Assembly: GCA_019722365.1 (NCBI GenBank)
Contig: JADFUC010001380.1
Coordinates: 1,302,001 to 1,366,000 of the forward strand
Reading direction: 5' to 3'
DNA length: 64,000 bases
Origin: Lithospermum erythrorhizon
Taxonomy: Eukaryota; Streptophyta; Magnoliopsida; Boraginales; Boraginaceae
The translations under genes and the position numbers were made by a program. Positions 24,205-35,370 of this stretch are shown here, one piece after another. How positions within the stretch are numbered: the stretch's first letter is position 1; each line of letters starts with the position of its first letter. The notes below the pieces were generated by a model. That model was not told the DNA's origin. It was given only the letters and a program-made list of their open reading frames with translations, and ran no database searches.

Positions 24205-24864
24205 AAACCTTGTTAAGGTTGCTGAACCTATGCTTTCATAATTCCACTTTTATTATCCTCCTATATATAGCATATGGATACATGTGAATCAAGAGACTTA
24301 ATGAATAAACAAGGACGATGGGTATAAAATTAAGGAGAATATTCAAGATTTATACGAATATGCAGCTAAAAATCATCTCTCACTCTATATAATGAGAGGT
24401 TACATAATTCGGGTATCAGAAAATAGATGGGGTCATATCTTTTTCATAGTTGTATAATCTTTAAAAAATTTAAGATTAAGATAAAACGTTATCAGGTGAT
24501 TAATTATTTAATTTATATTATTGCTTCAATTTCATTTCAATTCAAATTGAAATATATGTACACCTTCGAAGAACCACACCACCTCTTTCATATTTTTCAT
24601 TTTTTAGTTATGATTTTAATCATTTACACCATTCTCATTTTCCATCCACCCACCCCTATTTATATCCACCCCCATTGCCTCAAACCCTGCACATCCTTTT
24701 GGCCTCATTGCATGTCCAAACCATGTCCTAAATTATAATCAAATCTAACTCATTATAATTTCATTTAATCAAAAACCATTATATCTCTCAAATTCTTTTA
24801 ATTCTTTACTAATAATAATTCCAATATTCTTTTCTTCCAATAAAAATAAATAAAAAAATCAAGA
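24205..24864. other. Intergenic region, promoter side of the isomerase gene
   Basis: Lies head-to-head between the phosphatase pseudogene and the isomerase gene. CCCCTATTTATATCC near 24,653 is a TATA-like candidate about 200 bases before the isomerase ATG, followed by a C/T-rich leader. Confidence 0.4.
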
Positions 24865-26100
24865 ATGGCTGTTGCATACACTCATTACCTTAAATCATCC
24901 GAAAAACGTAAAGACATCGAACAATTGATGGTACCCAATGCTCCTTTGGTTGCACCTATTCCTCAGCCAACAATTTTGTCCCAAGAAGAGTTGAAAAAGA
25001 TTGCTGCCTTTAAAGCTGTCGAATTTGTCCGATCAGGTATGTTGTAGAACAACTATTTATTTTGCAATAAAATAGTCGTGTGCGTTTTTATATTTTTCTT
25101 CATTTGTCTCATTCGTTAGTATATATAAATTTTTTGATTACGTCACTACGAGTTTATATTTATTTGTATGTAGATTCTCTGTATAAAAATTCTGGTTACG
25201 CAACTATAACTTTATATTTTTATTTATTCTTATATATAACTTTATATTTATATTTACCGCCTTACGCTACTATAACTTTATATTTGTATTTATTTGTATA
25301 TATGAAAATTCTGGTTATGCCAATAGGTATATATTTTTATTTATTTGTTTGATTTGTTGGTCTATATAAAAATTCTTGTTATGTCAGTATGTGTTATATT
25401 TTAATTTATTTGTATGATTTGATCGTGTATATAAAAATTCTGGTTTCAAGGTATGGTATTAGGCCTGGGGACAGGTTCCACGGCGAAACATGCAGTTGAT
25501 AGAATTGGAGAGCTATTGAAATCTGGGCAGTTGAAGAACATTGTAGGCATACCCACCTCAATGAAGACTCATGAACAAGCCATGAATTTGGGTATTCCAT
25601 TATCAGATCTGAATTGTCATCCCATTATCGATATGGCGATTGATGGTGCAGATGAAGTTGATCCAGAGATGAATTTGGTCAAAGGGAGAGGTGGGTCGTT
25701 GTTGCGCGAGAAAATGGTGGAAACCGCGAGCAAGAAGTTTATTGTTATCGTTGATGAGACGAAGCTCGTTGATTATATTGGTGGGAGTAGGTTAGCTATG
25801 CCCGTTGAGATTGTCCCGTTTTGTTGGAAGTTTACTTTGCAGAGGTTGGAGATGTTGTTTACAGATGCGGGTTGTGTAGGGAGGTTGAGGACTGAGGGGG
25901 AGAGGGGGGAACCTTATGTGTCTGATAATGGGAATTATATTATTGATTTGTATTTCGATAGAGATATGGGCGATTTGAAGGCGGCTAGCGACGCTATTTT
26001 GAGGCTTGCTGGGGTGGTTGAGCATGGTATGTTTATTGATATGGCGACGACTTTGATTGTTGCTGGTAAGAATGGTGTTACCATAAGGAATAAAGATTGA
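24865..26100 (+). CDS. RPI2: Ribose-5-phosphate isomerase A (RpiA type, probably cytosolic)
   Basis: Two exons: 24865-25036 and 25451-26100, phase 1 join, 273 aa. It interconverts ribose 5-phosphate and ribulose 5-phosphate in the pentose phosphate pathway. Seen: LSQEELKKIAAFKAVEFV (about 38-55), the phosphate loop GLGTGST (62-68), IDGADEVD (121-128), KGRGGSLLREK (135-145) with the catalytic Glu at 144, MPVEIVPFCWKFT, DNGNYIIDLYF and GVVEHGMF. All are standard RpiA motifs and the length is normal. The N-terminus (MAVAYTHYL) lacks a Ser-rich transit peptide and resembles the cytosolic RPI2 start, so a cytosolic location is inferred. The 414 bp intron splits Gly58. AGGTATG occurs at both of its ends and it is built from about 60-bp repeats, one of which supplies the splice acceptor. 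Confidence 0.93.
25121..25450 (+). repeat. About 60-bp tandem repeats forming the isomerase intron
   Basis: The phrase ATATAAAAATTCTGGTTAYG, with slight changes, recurs ending near 25,143, 25,200, 25,320, 25,382 and 25,447, separated by TTTATATTTATTTGT-rich DNA. This gives a period of 57-65 bp (one gap is double). The last unit reads AAAATTCTGGTTTCAAG and its final AG is the splice acceptor. Confidence 0.8.
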
Positions 26101-27214
26101 CTCTTTTTGTTCGGGTTGGATTGAATGATTGATTGGTTACTTTTCAAGTCCTGATTACTGAATACTTTGGGTTAATTTTAGATCATGTGATAGGATTAAT
26201 GAAAGGAGTGCTTAGGATTGTGCACTCCAATTAGTTTAGTCAGGGGAACCTTTGCTTCATCCTTTAATTGTTGTAAACTGGAGAAAGCTAGTAATGTGTT
26301 ATTTGAAGAAATAGATGAAAGTGGCAAGTTTGGCAATATTTGACTAGTCAATTTGATGAAAGTTTGTTGAGTGCCTTCTTGATCTTTGCCAACCTAATGT
26401 TAGGTAAGAGTTAAGTAAAGAATTTGCTTTTATGACTTGTGGCTTTGAATTTTGCTAGTAGCAGCCTTGTGCTTTTTTGTCATGAAATGAAGACCATAAT
26501 TATCACCTAATTTTTTAGGCCTAATTGACTGGTTTGATTATCAAGCTTATGTGTTTTCATTTAAGCAATTGCATTAGAGAGCTATCCACTATTGTTTGTT
26601 TGATGATCAGGGGTGGTTATCACATTTGAAAACCATCATAGCAATGTAATCTGGAGTACAATCCATGGTACCTAGATGTGTGATAGATTCTAAAGTCTTG
26701 GTTATATTCACTATTCCCTTTTACAGTGTACAAATCCTATAATTATGAGATGAAGTTGAGTTTAATGATAAAAATGAGAGTTTGATTCAGCCAACTACTC
26801 ACCGATTTTGCATTATTGCTGTGATTTGGTTGGCAACCTTGCTAGAAATAATGTTTCTGTCAAAGATTGAGACGTTGCTGTCCTTCACAAGAAGATTAAG
26901 GCACCACTTTCGCATTTTTTATAAACCCAATACCCAAAAAAAAAGTTTGCTAATTAGGCCTAAGCATCCCTTAAAATCTCATTTCAAGTCATTCCTAAAA
27001 GGTCTTTTTGGAACACTTATTTGCTCCTCTAAAAGAATTATTAAAAAAAAACATTTTGATAACTCAAGGGATAATGTGCAATTTAAAGATAATGTATGGG
27101 CAAATTGCAATTTTAGAAAGTCAAATGAAAAGCTCTCATGTGTAAGTGTAGCCCACACATTCTTGTTCATCACTAGTTACTAGTTGCCTCTAAGCAGCAT
27201 TTAACCAATGAGAC
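26101..27214. other. Intergenic region between the isomerase and hydrolase genes
   Basis: The first few hundred bases are the probable 3' UTR of the isomerase. The rest precedes the hydrolase gene, transcribed in the same direction. Open stretches here (for example 26,782-27,183) are rich in Lys/Ser/Ile with no domain and are not called genes. Confidence 0.5.
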
Positions 27215-29988
27215 ATGGCTGCAACTGCTAGTTCATTGCTCTCCAACCATTCAAAATATGCATTATTATCATCTTTTACATGCTCAACACTATCTTCAAC
27301 TCATTCCAACATTATCAACTTCAACAACAATATACATAAGAAGTCATGTTATGGCATTAGGACCAATTCAAGAACCAACTGTGCTAGCTCATCATCAGCA
27401 ACTACTCCTGTTATAGAGGATGATGATGATATGATAAAAAGTATTGGATTGGGAGAGATTGATGGTTTTTGCAAGAAATGGATATGGAGAGGTTACAATA
27501 TCAATTATTTGATGTACCCTTCTAGTAGTAATGATTCTGCTTCACGTCCTGCTTTGGTTCTTGTTCATGGATTTGGTGCCTCTGTTGCTCATTGGCGCAG
27601 GTGACTTTCTTTTCTTGAGTTTCAGCTTCGTAATGCCGAATTAGTTAAGAACTTATAATAGTATGATCTCTTGTAGTTTGAGAAAGGAAAAGTTAAGATA
27701 TGCATTTTGCACCTTATTCTGTTCTGGTAATTAGACATCATATGCTTCTTTACTTACGGTTTTTGTTATACCTGTTCTGACATATTGATAGTGAGACGAG
27801 TTTTATTGTTGAGCACTTTTGGCTCTGTCTAGAAGTATATAATTCAAAATTGCCTGCATCAATTGTTATGAGAGTTCGATATATTTGCAAATGAGATGTA
27901 AGAGTTAAATGATAATTCAAGAAGCCTACTATGGCCAATGAATTCGAGGCTCTAGATACTTACCACTTCAACAACTGGTGTTTAATTAGCATTCTTGGTT
28001 CTCGAGGTTGTGGCCTTGATCAATTGATAGAGCTAAGCCCTCACACCCCCCCCCTCTCCTCCTTCCTCTGCTCTCCTGCATAATGCATAGGAATTCTGCT
28101 ACCTCTTAAGCACTTAGGAACCACCTCTAGTGTCCTACATTCATTTGTCATAAAGGATCATATCTGACTGGAGACTCTAGAGGTGATTATAATACTCCAT
28201 TTCATCATGGAGCCACTAGCCCTCTAAAGGTTGTTGAGATAACTCAGAATAATTTTTTTGAAGTCAATGAATATAAGACTCTTGATAAGTATGAGTTTAG
28301 TTGAAGACTTAGGATTAACAGACCGGTGGAGAGGGGGTGGGGAATGGAGGCTTCTGCTACTCATTCATCAAAATGAATAATGAACTGTATTCAACCAGAT
28401 GCATATTTACTGCATCACGAACAAGTCTCCCTTCAGCTGGTCGTCATCTTTATTTGAAGTTCGGATCTTTGCAAAATAATTCATTATGAGGACAGAAGTT
28501 GTTGAGTGTTCTTATGTATCAACAGTAGTAGAACTGAGAGCCTTCTACAGTTTTGCTTATATATTCTATGTGAATTGCAACTTTGAGATCATTTTAGGAA
28601 TATTCCTACACTGGCTCAGAATTATACAGTCTATGGGGTCGACCTTCTTGGTTTTGGAACTTCAGACAAGCCAAAAGGTTTTGCATATTCAATGGAACTG
28701 TGGGCTCAGGTGAATACTTGATAATTCTTTAATTTCCTTTCTACTGCACACACTGCTAGCCTTCCTAACGTAAACATCCTGAGATGGTGGACCAACACAA
28801 GTTCTGTAATAATCTTGTTTGGATTTGATTCTGTTGAAATCGTATATATGTTAACAGTTGATATTAGATTTCTTGGACGAGATAGTACAAAGGCCAAGTG
28901 TTCTTGTTGGAAACTCTGTTGGAAGTCTTGCTTGTTTAATTGCCGCCTCAGGTATCCTCCCTTAACGTTCTATGGCTAAAAAAAGTATGGTGCTGTTTGG
29001 TTAAGCTTTTCGTTAGCTTTTATATCAATAGCCTCCATGTGCAATCTTTTTTTCGGCACAGGCTTACTTAAAAGCTACCCAGAAAATCTCTAGCCATACA
29101 CTTTCTATAATGTTTACTTAGCCTATGATAGATTATTGATAAGAGACTTATTTCTTGCTCATCCTGGCTAACAAACAGATTCTAGCCAGTCCTTACTACA
29201 AGGGATTGTTTTGTTGAATTGCGCTGGTGGCATGAACAACAAGGCCATCGTTGATGATTGGAGAATTAAGCTTCTCTTTCCATTGCTTTGGTTGATTGAC
29301 TTCTTATTGAATCAAAGTGGGATAGCAAATTTTATCTTTGAACGAGTCAGGCAGAGGTAAATTTAACTGATATTTTGTTATGGCTCACAAGCAACTAAAT
29401 TCTGATGACATTTCTTCCATTGTTAATGCAGGGAAAATATAAGGAATATTTTACTGTCTATTTATGGTAATAAAGACTCTGTCGATGATGAGCTAGTCGA
29501 GGTATTTATTCATGGGAACATCTTCTGTATGTTGAACTTCTGTTAAAAGACTAATGTGATTAATATTGGTCCGTTATCACATAAATGTAGTTGAATAAGC
29601 TCAACTCTATCGATTTTCAGAAAGAAACCATTATACAACTTATAGACTATAGTTATACTTGATTACTCAAATGCAGATCATACAGAAACCAGCATATGCA
29701 GAGGGAGCACTGGATGCATTTGTTTCCATTGTCACTGGTCCTCCAGGGCCAAATCCAGTGCAGTTGATTCCTAACATAAGTTTACCAGTCCTAGTATTGT
29801 GGGGTGACCAAGATAACTTCACACCAATTAATGGACCAGTCGGTAAATACTTCTCTTCATTACCATCTCAAAGATCAAACATTACACTTTCTATTCTAGA
29901 ACGCACTGGGCATTGTCCTCACGATGACAGACCGGAGTTGGTCCACGAAAAACTACTTCCCTGGTTGGCTGAACTTCGCGTTACTTGA
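27215..29988 (+). CDS. CLD1: Plastid alpha/beta hydrolase, chlorophyll dephytylase (CLD1)-like
   Basis: Six exons: 27215-27600, 28598-28709, 28858-28951, 29179-29356, 29432-29501 and 29677-29988; 383 aa, all introns GT-AG. Residues 1-60 are Ser/Thr/Asn-rich without acidic residues, as in a chloroplast transit peptide. The hydrolase fold follows: LVLVHGFGASVAHWRR (oxyanion loop), VYGVDLLGFGTSDKP, the nucleophile elbow GNSVGS with Ser186, LLNCAGGMNNKAI, a lid region with FERVRQRENIRNIL, ALDAFVSIVTGPPGPNP, VLVLWGDQD (acid probably Asp326) and ERTGHCPHDD (His359). The GNSVGS, CAGGMNNK and VTGPPGPNP phrases are those of Arabidopsis CLD1 (At5g38520), which removes the phytol tail from chlorophyll during turnover in thylakoids; this match is from memory. 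The catalytic triad is complete, so the gene looks functional. Confidence 0.88.
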
Positions 29989-30321
29989 GACCGACGTTAG
30001 CTTAAATTACAACTGAAAGGTCACAGTTGAAGCATATTCTTATCAATGCATACTTTATAACTCAGTGTAAAGAATGTTGTATATCATGATTGTAAAGAAT
30101 GGTGTCCAAGCTTCGAATATTAGCTTTTGTACAATCTAAACCAGAATCTTCCTGAGTTTTCAGTTTATTCAAAACTTCAGATGTTGGTTTCTTAGAGTCT
30201 GGAGGAAGCTGAGTTTTAATTTATTCACTCAAAGTTGAATTTATGTAACAAGAATAATACAATTAAATATTGTACACGAAATACTACTTGAACAACAAAC
30301 GTTTGTACATTGCAACATATA

Positions 30322-30425
30322 TTTTTTTTTTTTTTTTTTTTTTTCAGAGGGCATCGCTTTTATAAGCACCTCTCATGGATCGAACCTTACCAAGCACCTC
30401 TCATACTTGAGACTCGCTATAAACT
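30322..30425 (-). mobile_element. tRNA-derived SINE-like element with poly-A tail
   Basis: Read on the minus strand, a TAGCGAGTCTC segment (weak box A) is followed by GGTTCGATCC (box B, exact pol III type, revcomp of 30,377-30,386), a short body, and a run of 23 A at 30,344-30,322. A 13-base repeat ATGAGAGGTGCTT flanks box B (revcomp of 30,392-30,404 and 30,364-30,376). ATTGCA occurs on both sides as a possible, imperfect target duplication. Confidence 0.5.
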
Positions 30426-30729
30426 ATTGCATAATTAAGTTTTAAATAACATCGCCATTAACATTATTATATAATTTCTAACTAATAACAGTAATAAGTT
30501 GTCAAATTTCTCATTTAAATTGAAAGGGAAGGAGTATAATATTTATTCATAATAAAACTTCACACCAAATTGAACTTTTGTCAAAGTGAATCGTAAAGAG
30601 ACCAAAATTAGAGTCCAATGCTTGCCAGGAAAGAGAAAGCGTGATTGTGGAGTTAGCCTTTCCGTGCCCGATTGGGTTTCCTTAACCCACATCATAATAT
30701 CACTTTTGTCGCCAACATTCAATACTCGT

Positions 30730-30897
30730 CATGATACTGATACTCCTCTCGATTGACTAAAATTACATCACCAAGAACCATACAATTGGGTGTAAGCCCA
30801 AGGCCGACTAACCAATAAAATATTAATATCTCATATGAGAAATTAAACTCATAACCTTGCCATCAAAAGTTCACATGCTCTACCAACTTGACCATCC
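30730..30897 (-). mobile_element. tRNA-derived SINE-like element
   Basis: On the minus strand GGTCAAGTTGGTAGAGC (revcomp of 30,877-30,893) is a good box A. About 20 bases on, AAGGTTATGAGTTTAATT (revcomp of 30,841-30,858) sits at the box B position. A body with GGGCTTACACCCAATTG follows. The 3' end is not clear. A decayed tRNA gene is the alternative, but the long body favours a SINE. Confidence 0.5.
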
Positions 30898-32515
30898 TTA
30901 CATACTCCACATCTTAATCCTCTTAGGAATATCCCATGCACCATGCATTTGTACATTACAAATAAAGAATCATTTCCAGTATATTTTATTCGTCAAAGCG
31001 AAAAAGACAATTTGTGAATAATAAAATTTCAATAGTTGATTACGCACGTACCTTGGTTTCTTTGATAGAGACTACAAATAAACTACTCTATTTTCTGAGA
31101 TTAATTAAGTGGATAAGTTAATTAAGCTAAAGGCAATTACACAAATTACGTACACATAGATTCAGATTTCGGCAGAGTCGTAACGATCGTCTTGATCTTG
31201 TGATATAAGGACCCTTCTACCTACTAAACCTTTCTCTCCTTCCAATTTTAATTTGTTACAAAATAAATTAGATAGTTTGATAGAGACTATGATAAATACA
31301 TGAAACATGCATGAAACATGAAAGCTATATTATTATTATTATTTTCATTTTTCGTTATTTTTCAATGGTACTACAAACAGGATCTATGTATATCTCTCGA
31401 CTCTTGAAACTGCTTTCATACCTCTGATGATATCGTATCATGGACTATATCTATATTTGCACAAAATAATCGGGCACAATAAAGAATAATGGATTTGTTA
31501 CGTTTTCTTTTAATCTTTATTTTCTTTTTCTAAACTTAGTTCATTTTTATTGTAAGGATTCAAATCGAAAATATAAATATTGCAAGTAATAACATTTCTC
31601 GTGATGACTAGATTAAGCACTATGATTATCTTTTGAAAGTAATCGTTAATTTGTTTCCTTGTAATCCGCCATAATGATTGCATGAGGTAACAAGAATTTT
31701 GAAGTTATGATATCCTAGAAAGTAGACATCACATTTAATTTAATAGAAACAAGAAATACGAGTATTTTGTTCTCAACCAGATTAAACGATGATGTTTTAA
31801 ATGTAAAACCAAATACTAAACAACGGAATGATTATAATTTTTCATTCTCATAATTATTCCATTTTTTTGTAGGTGGAACCTTGGAGATTTTGTTGAATGC
31901 GGCGTCCAAGCCTTTGATCCACATGAATTCCCTCATCACAAGGCTCCACATTGCTAGCATTCACGTGCTCACTTATTAGTATTGTTCAAGTTTAAGGAAT
32001 ACTACTACTGATCATATCACTACACTATGTACTTTTGCCAAATTCAATTGATCACATACATCCACTGATTGTGGTATTATCAAATTTATACGGAGTATTA
32101 TTTATTAATACGCACTGGTATTTATTTGTGTTTTCTTTCTATATATCAAGACTATATATATACTAGGCTCTCCAAAAATACTACTTCATACTTGGTTTAA
32201 TATATTTCTTTTCCATACTCTAAAGGAATACATTTATTATGGAATATATTATCGTAATGTGATTTATTAATAATTAACGTGACCATACACATGTGACATG
32301 CCCATATTCCTACCTCTATACATGAACCTATATGTATCGTGATATTGGCACACATATATACATGACATGCAAGAATATCTCAGTGCCATTTTCCTTTATT
32401 GCTCACTCTCTTTATATGCTTTATCATATACTGAGTATATATATACACATATGAATATATGATCAGTGTTGAGAGATGAGCAAAAAGATAAAATGTTTAT
32501 TAGACTGAGAGCAAA

Positions 32516-35189
32516 ATGATCAAGAATGGATTATTCAGCTTCTATATTTACTCAAACTTCTTATATGCATTTTGCATTGTTAGCTTCTTGATTCCAGCTC
32601 ATTGCTTTCACCATAGTGACCCTTTTGAGTCCATTTTAGGTAAGCCTCTTCATTGTTTTCTGTGCTATTATTGTTTCTTGATAGTAAAGTGATAAAGATA
32701 TATATTCGTTGTTGGTTTATATATGCATAATTTGATTTTGGCTAGTGGGGTTTTGCTTATTTAGTGATATCGAATTGTATGATCATTCTTAATGTAGAAT
32801 ATTTTTGTATTTTAGTTGTGAATTTGTTAAAAAGGTAAGTGTTGTACCTGAAAAATCAAGAATGTTATTAAATAGAGCTTAATTGAGATGTCATAATATT
32901 GATATAACCGAGACCACTTAGTCAGATAAGTGTTTGGTTTGGTGTGGTTTATTTTGGGAGAATCTAAGATAAAGCTTTGAACTTCATAGTTTACTATTTG
33001 AAAGTAGTTTTTGAGAGAATGGCGTGTGACATTCCGAACCGTTTTGGGACTGGTTGTTACAGTTTTTTGTCGTGTAACAGTGTTCCGTTATCTTCTGTTT
33101 TTCATCTGTTCTCTGTTATGTAGTTTGATTATTATGTTTTTGTAATCAATGGAGTCAAGTAATGGCGAATTCTTACTGGTTCTTAATCTTTTTTTTGTTG
33201 ACATTGAGAATTTTCAGGGCAGCATAATTGGGTAGGATCTTGGAAGGATGGAGTTGTGAGTGTTCCTGCAGAAGCACCAGGACCATACAATGGTGGGGCA
33301 TCAAACTCACTTGTTCTTGCCGAGGATAGGACCAAGAGGCCAGATATTCTTTCTGGCTTTCACAAATATAGAGGCGGATGGGATATTGCCAATAAGCATT
33401 ACTGGGCTGTAAGTGTTCTCTTAGATTCTTAGTGTTGCATTATGGTGCTGCAGCGAGCTTATTCTAAAATATGATCTCTTGTTGCTAGATGTGTAGTTGT
33501 TAAACTATCAAAATGAATACCAATTAGTTTAATTAGTAGACTCTTGATCCTTGTACACTTTTCGGCAACTATTGGCTTGAAGTTCTCGTAATTTTTTGTA
33601 CTGAATATATTCAATATGCTAGACCATATAACATATTTCATGCCTGAGAAAATGGCGTTGATGGTTGTTGTTAATCATTGAATATTTCTTCTACTGGTCG
33701 CATCTGCAGGCTGTTGGATTTACAGGTGCCTTTGGTTTCATCTTAGCTTCGGTATGGCTAGTTTCTTTTGGTTTGGCTATTATGGTGTATCACTGCTGTG
33801 GATGGAAAATATACATCAAAGGCCAGGAATCAAACTATTCCCTGATGATTTGTTTAATAATGCTCATTGCCTTCACATGTGTTGCAGCGTAATGACCTAA
33901 ATTTTATATATTCATCAATTTTGTTCGTCATTGCTTTTTCTATTGTAACATTGATGTAATGCTAAGCAACATTTTTGTTTGCCACAAGATGAGGCTTACT
34001 GGCTGATACGTCTTAATTCTAAATTTTCCAGTGCTGGGTGTATTGTGCTTTCGGTTGGACAGGATGAGTTTCATGGTGAAGCAATGAATACTTTGAATTA
34101 TGTTGTCAACCAATCTGACTACACAGTACAGATGCTACGGAATGTGTCAGTGTGCATGTCACTTGCCAAAACTGTCAAAGTGGCTCAATTTTTTCTTCCC
34201 CCAGACGCCAGTGCTGATATTGACCGATTAAACATGGACATAAATTCTGCTGCTGATACCATTCAAGAGAAAACATATGACAACTCACGCAAAATCCGGA
34301 GAGTATTTAATGTTGTGTATGTTGCTTTACCTCTATGCTCTGCAGTATAACTTGAACTAAGTCTTGGATGCTTTAATGTTTAAAGCTTTACATGGCTGTG
34401 TAGGCGATCAGCATTAGTCGTTGTTGCAGCAGTGATGCTTCTTGTTTCGCTTCTGGGTCTTGGTATGCATTATTTAACACATTTGAAAGCGGTCTTGGTG
34501 CCAGTTTCTACAATTACTGATCACTAATTCATTTGCAGTCATGTCAATTTTTGGCCACCAACATGCAATTTACATGTAAGTTTGTCGTGCTATTGATCTT
34601 TCTGGATTCAACTTCTCGTTTCCGTGTGCGGGAGAAGACAAAATGAAGCAACCTTTTCATTTCTTATTGCCACCACTACAAACTTCAACTTATCTTAATT
34701 CTTTAATATGTGATTCTGATGCAGATTCATCATCAGTGGATGGTTGCTTGTGGCAGTTACCTTTATTCTTTGTGGTGTTTTTGTCATCCTCAACAAGTAA
34801 GATCCTAGTATGCAAATCTTACCAGAATAATTTCTTTTTTGGATTATTTCTGGTGGAGACCAAGAGTTCATGTGCAATATGATACTGATATCGATACTCT
34901 CATATTAGTCGATATTGACAACAGTATATACTTATTATACAGAGTGGAGTTTGTCTCATTGTCTGTACTATCATTGTTTTTTATTACAAGATTGATACAA
35001 CTGATAGGCTAATTGCCTGTGATATTGTATTTCAGTGCAATTGCCGATACCTGCTTTGCTATGGGAGAATGGGTGGTCAATCCTCAGGCCGAGAGAGCTC
35101 TAAGCAACATCCTTCCGTGTGTGGACGAGAGAACAACAAACCATACATTGTATAAGAGTAAAAGTCATCACAATAGAATTGAAGGCTGA
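32516..35189 (+). CDS. Plant multi-pass membrane protein (At2g12400/At2g25270-like), C-terminally truncated
   Basis: Eight exons: 32516-32639, 33218-33408, 33710-33888, 34032-34316, 34404-34462, 34539-34575, 34725-34796 and 35036-35189; 366 aa. Residues 1-34 look like a signal peptide (FLYAFCIVSFLIPAHCFHH). Membrane segments are at about 108-130 (GAFGFILASVWLVSFGLAI), 146-172, 260-283 (ALVVVAAVMLLVSLLGLVM) and 290-314 (IFIISGWLLVAVTFILCGV). A helical extracellular loop with NQS and NVS glycosylation sites lies between the second and third. Relatives run to roughly 530 aa and continue after CVDERTTN with a Cys-rich domain and a last membrane segment. Here the frame stops after IEG. The next family motifs (YYNQSGPMLPTLCYPYNSQ) follow in a different frame at about 35,230-35,300 and then fade. 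The gene is probably truncated or a recent pseudogene. Function in the family is poorly known. Confidence 0.75.
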
Positions 35190-35370
35190 TCATATATGCC
35201 CGCGACCAAATCCACCTCCTGAGGCTACGCCAATTTATTACAACCAGTCCGGGCCAATGTTGCCTACCCTTTGTTATCCATATAATTCTCAGATGAAAGA
35301 TCAACAGTGCCTGGGGATCAAGATGTTACACTACAATGCATTCATGAATTACTTGTGACTAGAATATGTT
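35190..35370 (+). pseudogene. Frameshifted C-terminal remnant of the membrane-protein gene
   Basis: In a frame different from exon 8, the plus strand reads a Pro-rich RPNPPPEATP then IYYNQSGPMLPTLCYPYNSQ and KDQQC (about 35,205-35,310). This is the region that normally follows CVDERTTN in relatives. About 25-30 family residues between the two parts are missing. Beyond 35,320 no further homology is visible and the last membrane helix was not found. Confidence 0.65.

Larger units (their letters stand above)
29989..32515. other. Intergenic; two SINE-like elements, otherwise AT-rich
   Basis: Begins with the 3' UTR of the hydrolase gene. Minus-strand SINE-like elements are at 30,322-30,425 and about 30,730-30,897. 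31-32.5 kb shows no reading frame of note. The last 100 bases form the leader of the membrane-protein gene. Confidence 0.45.
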
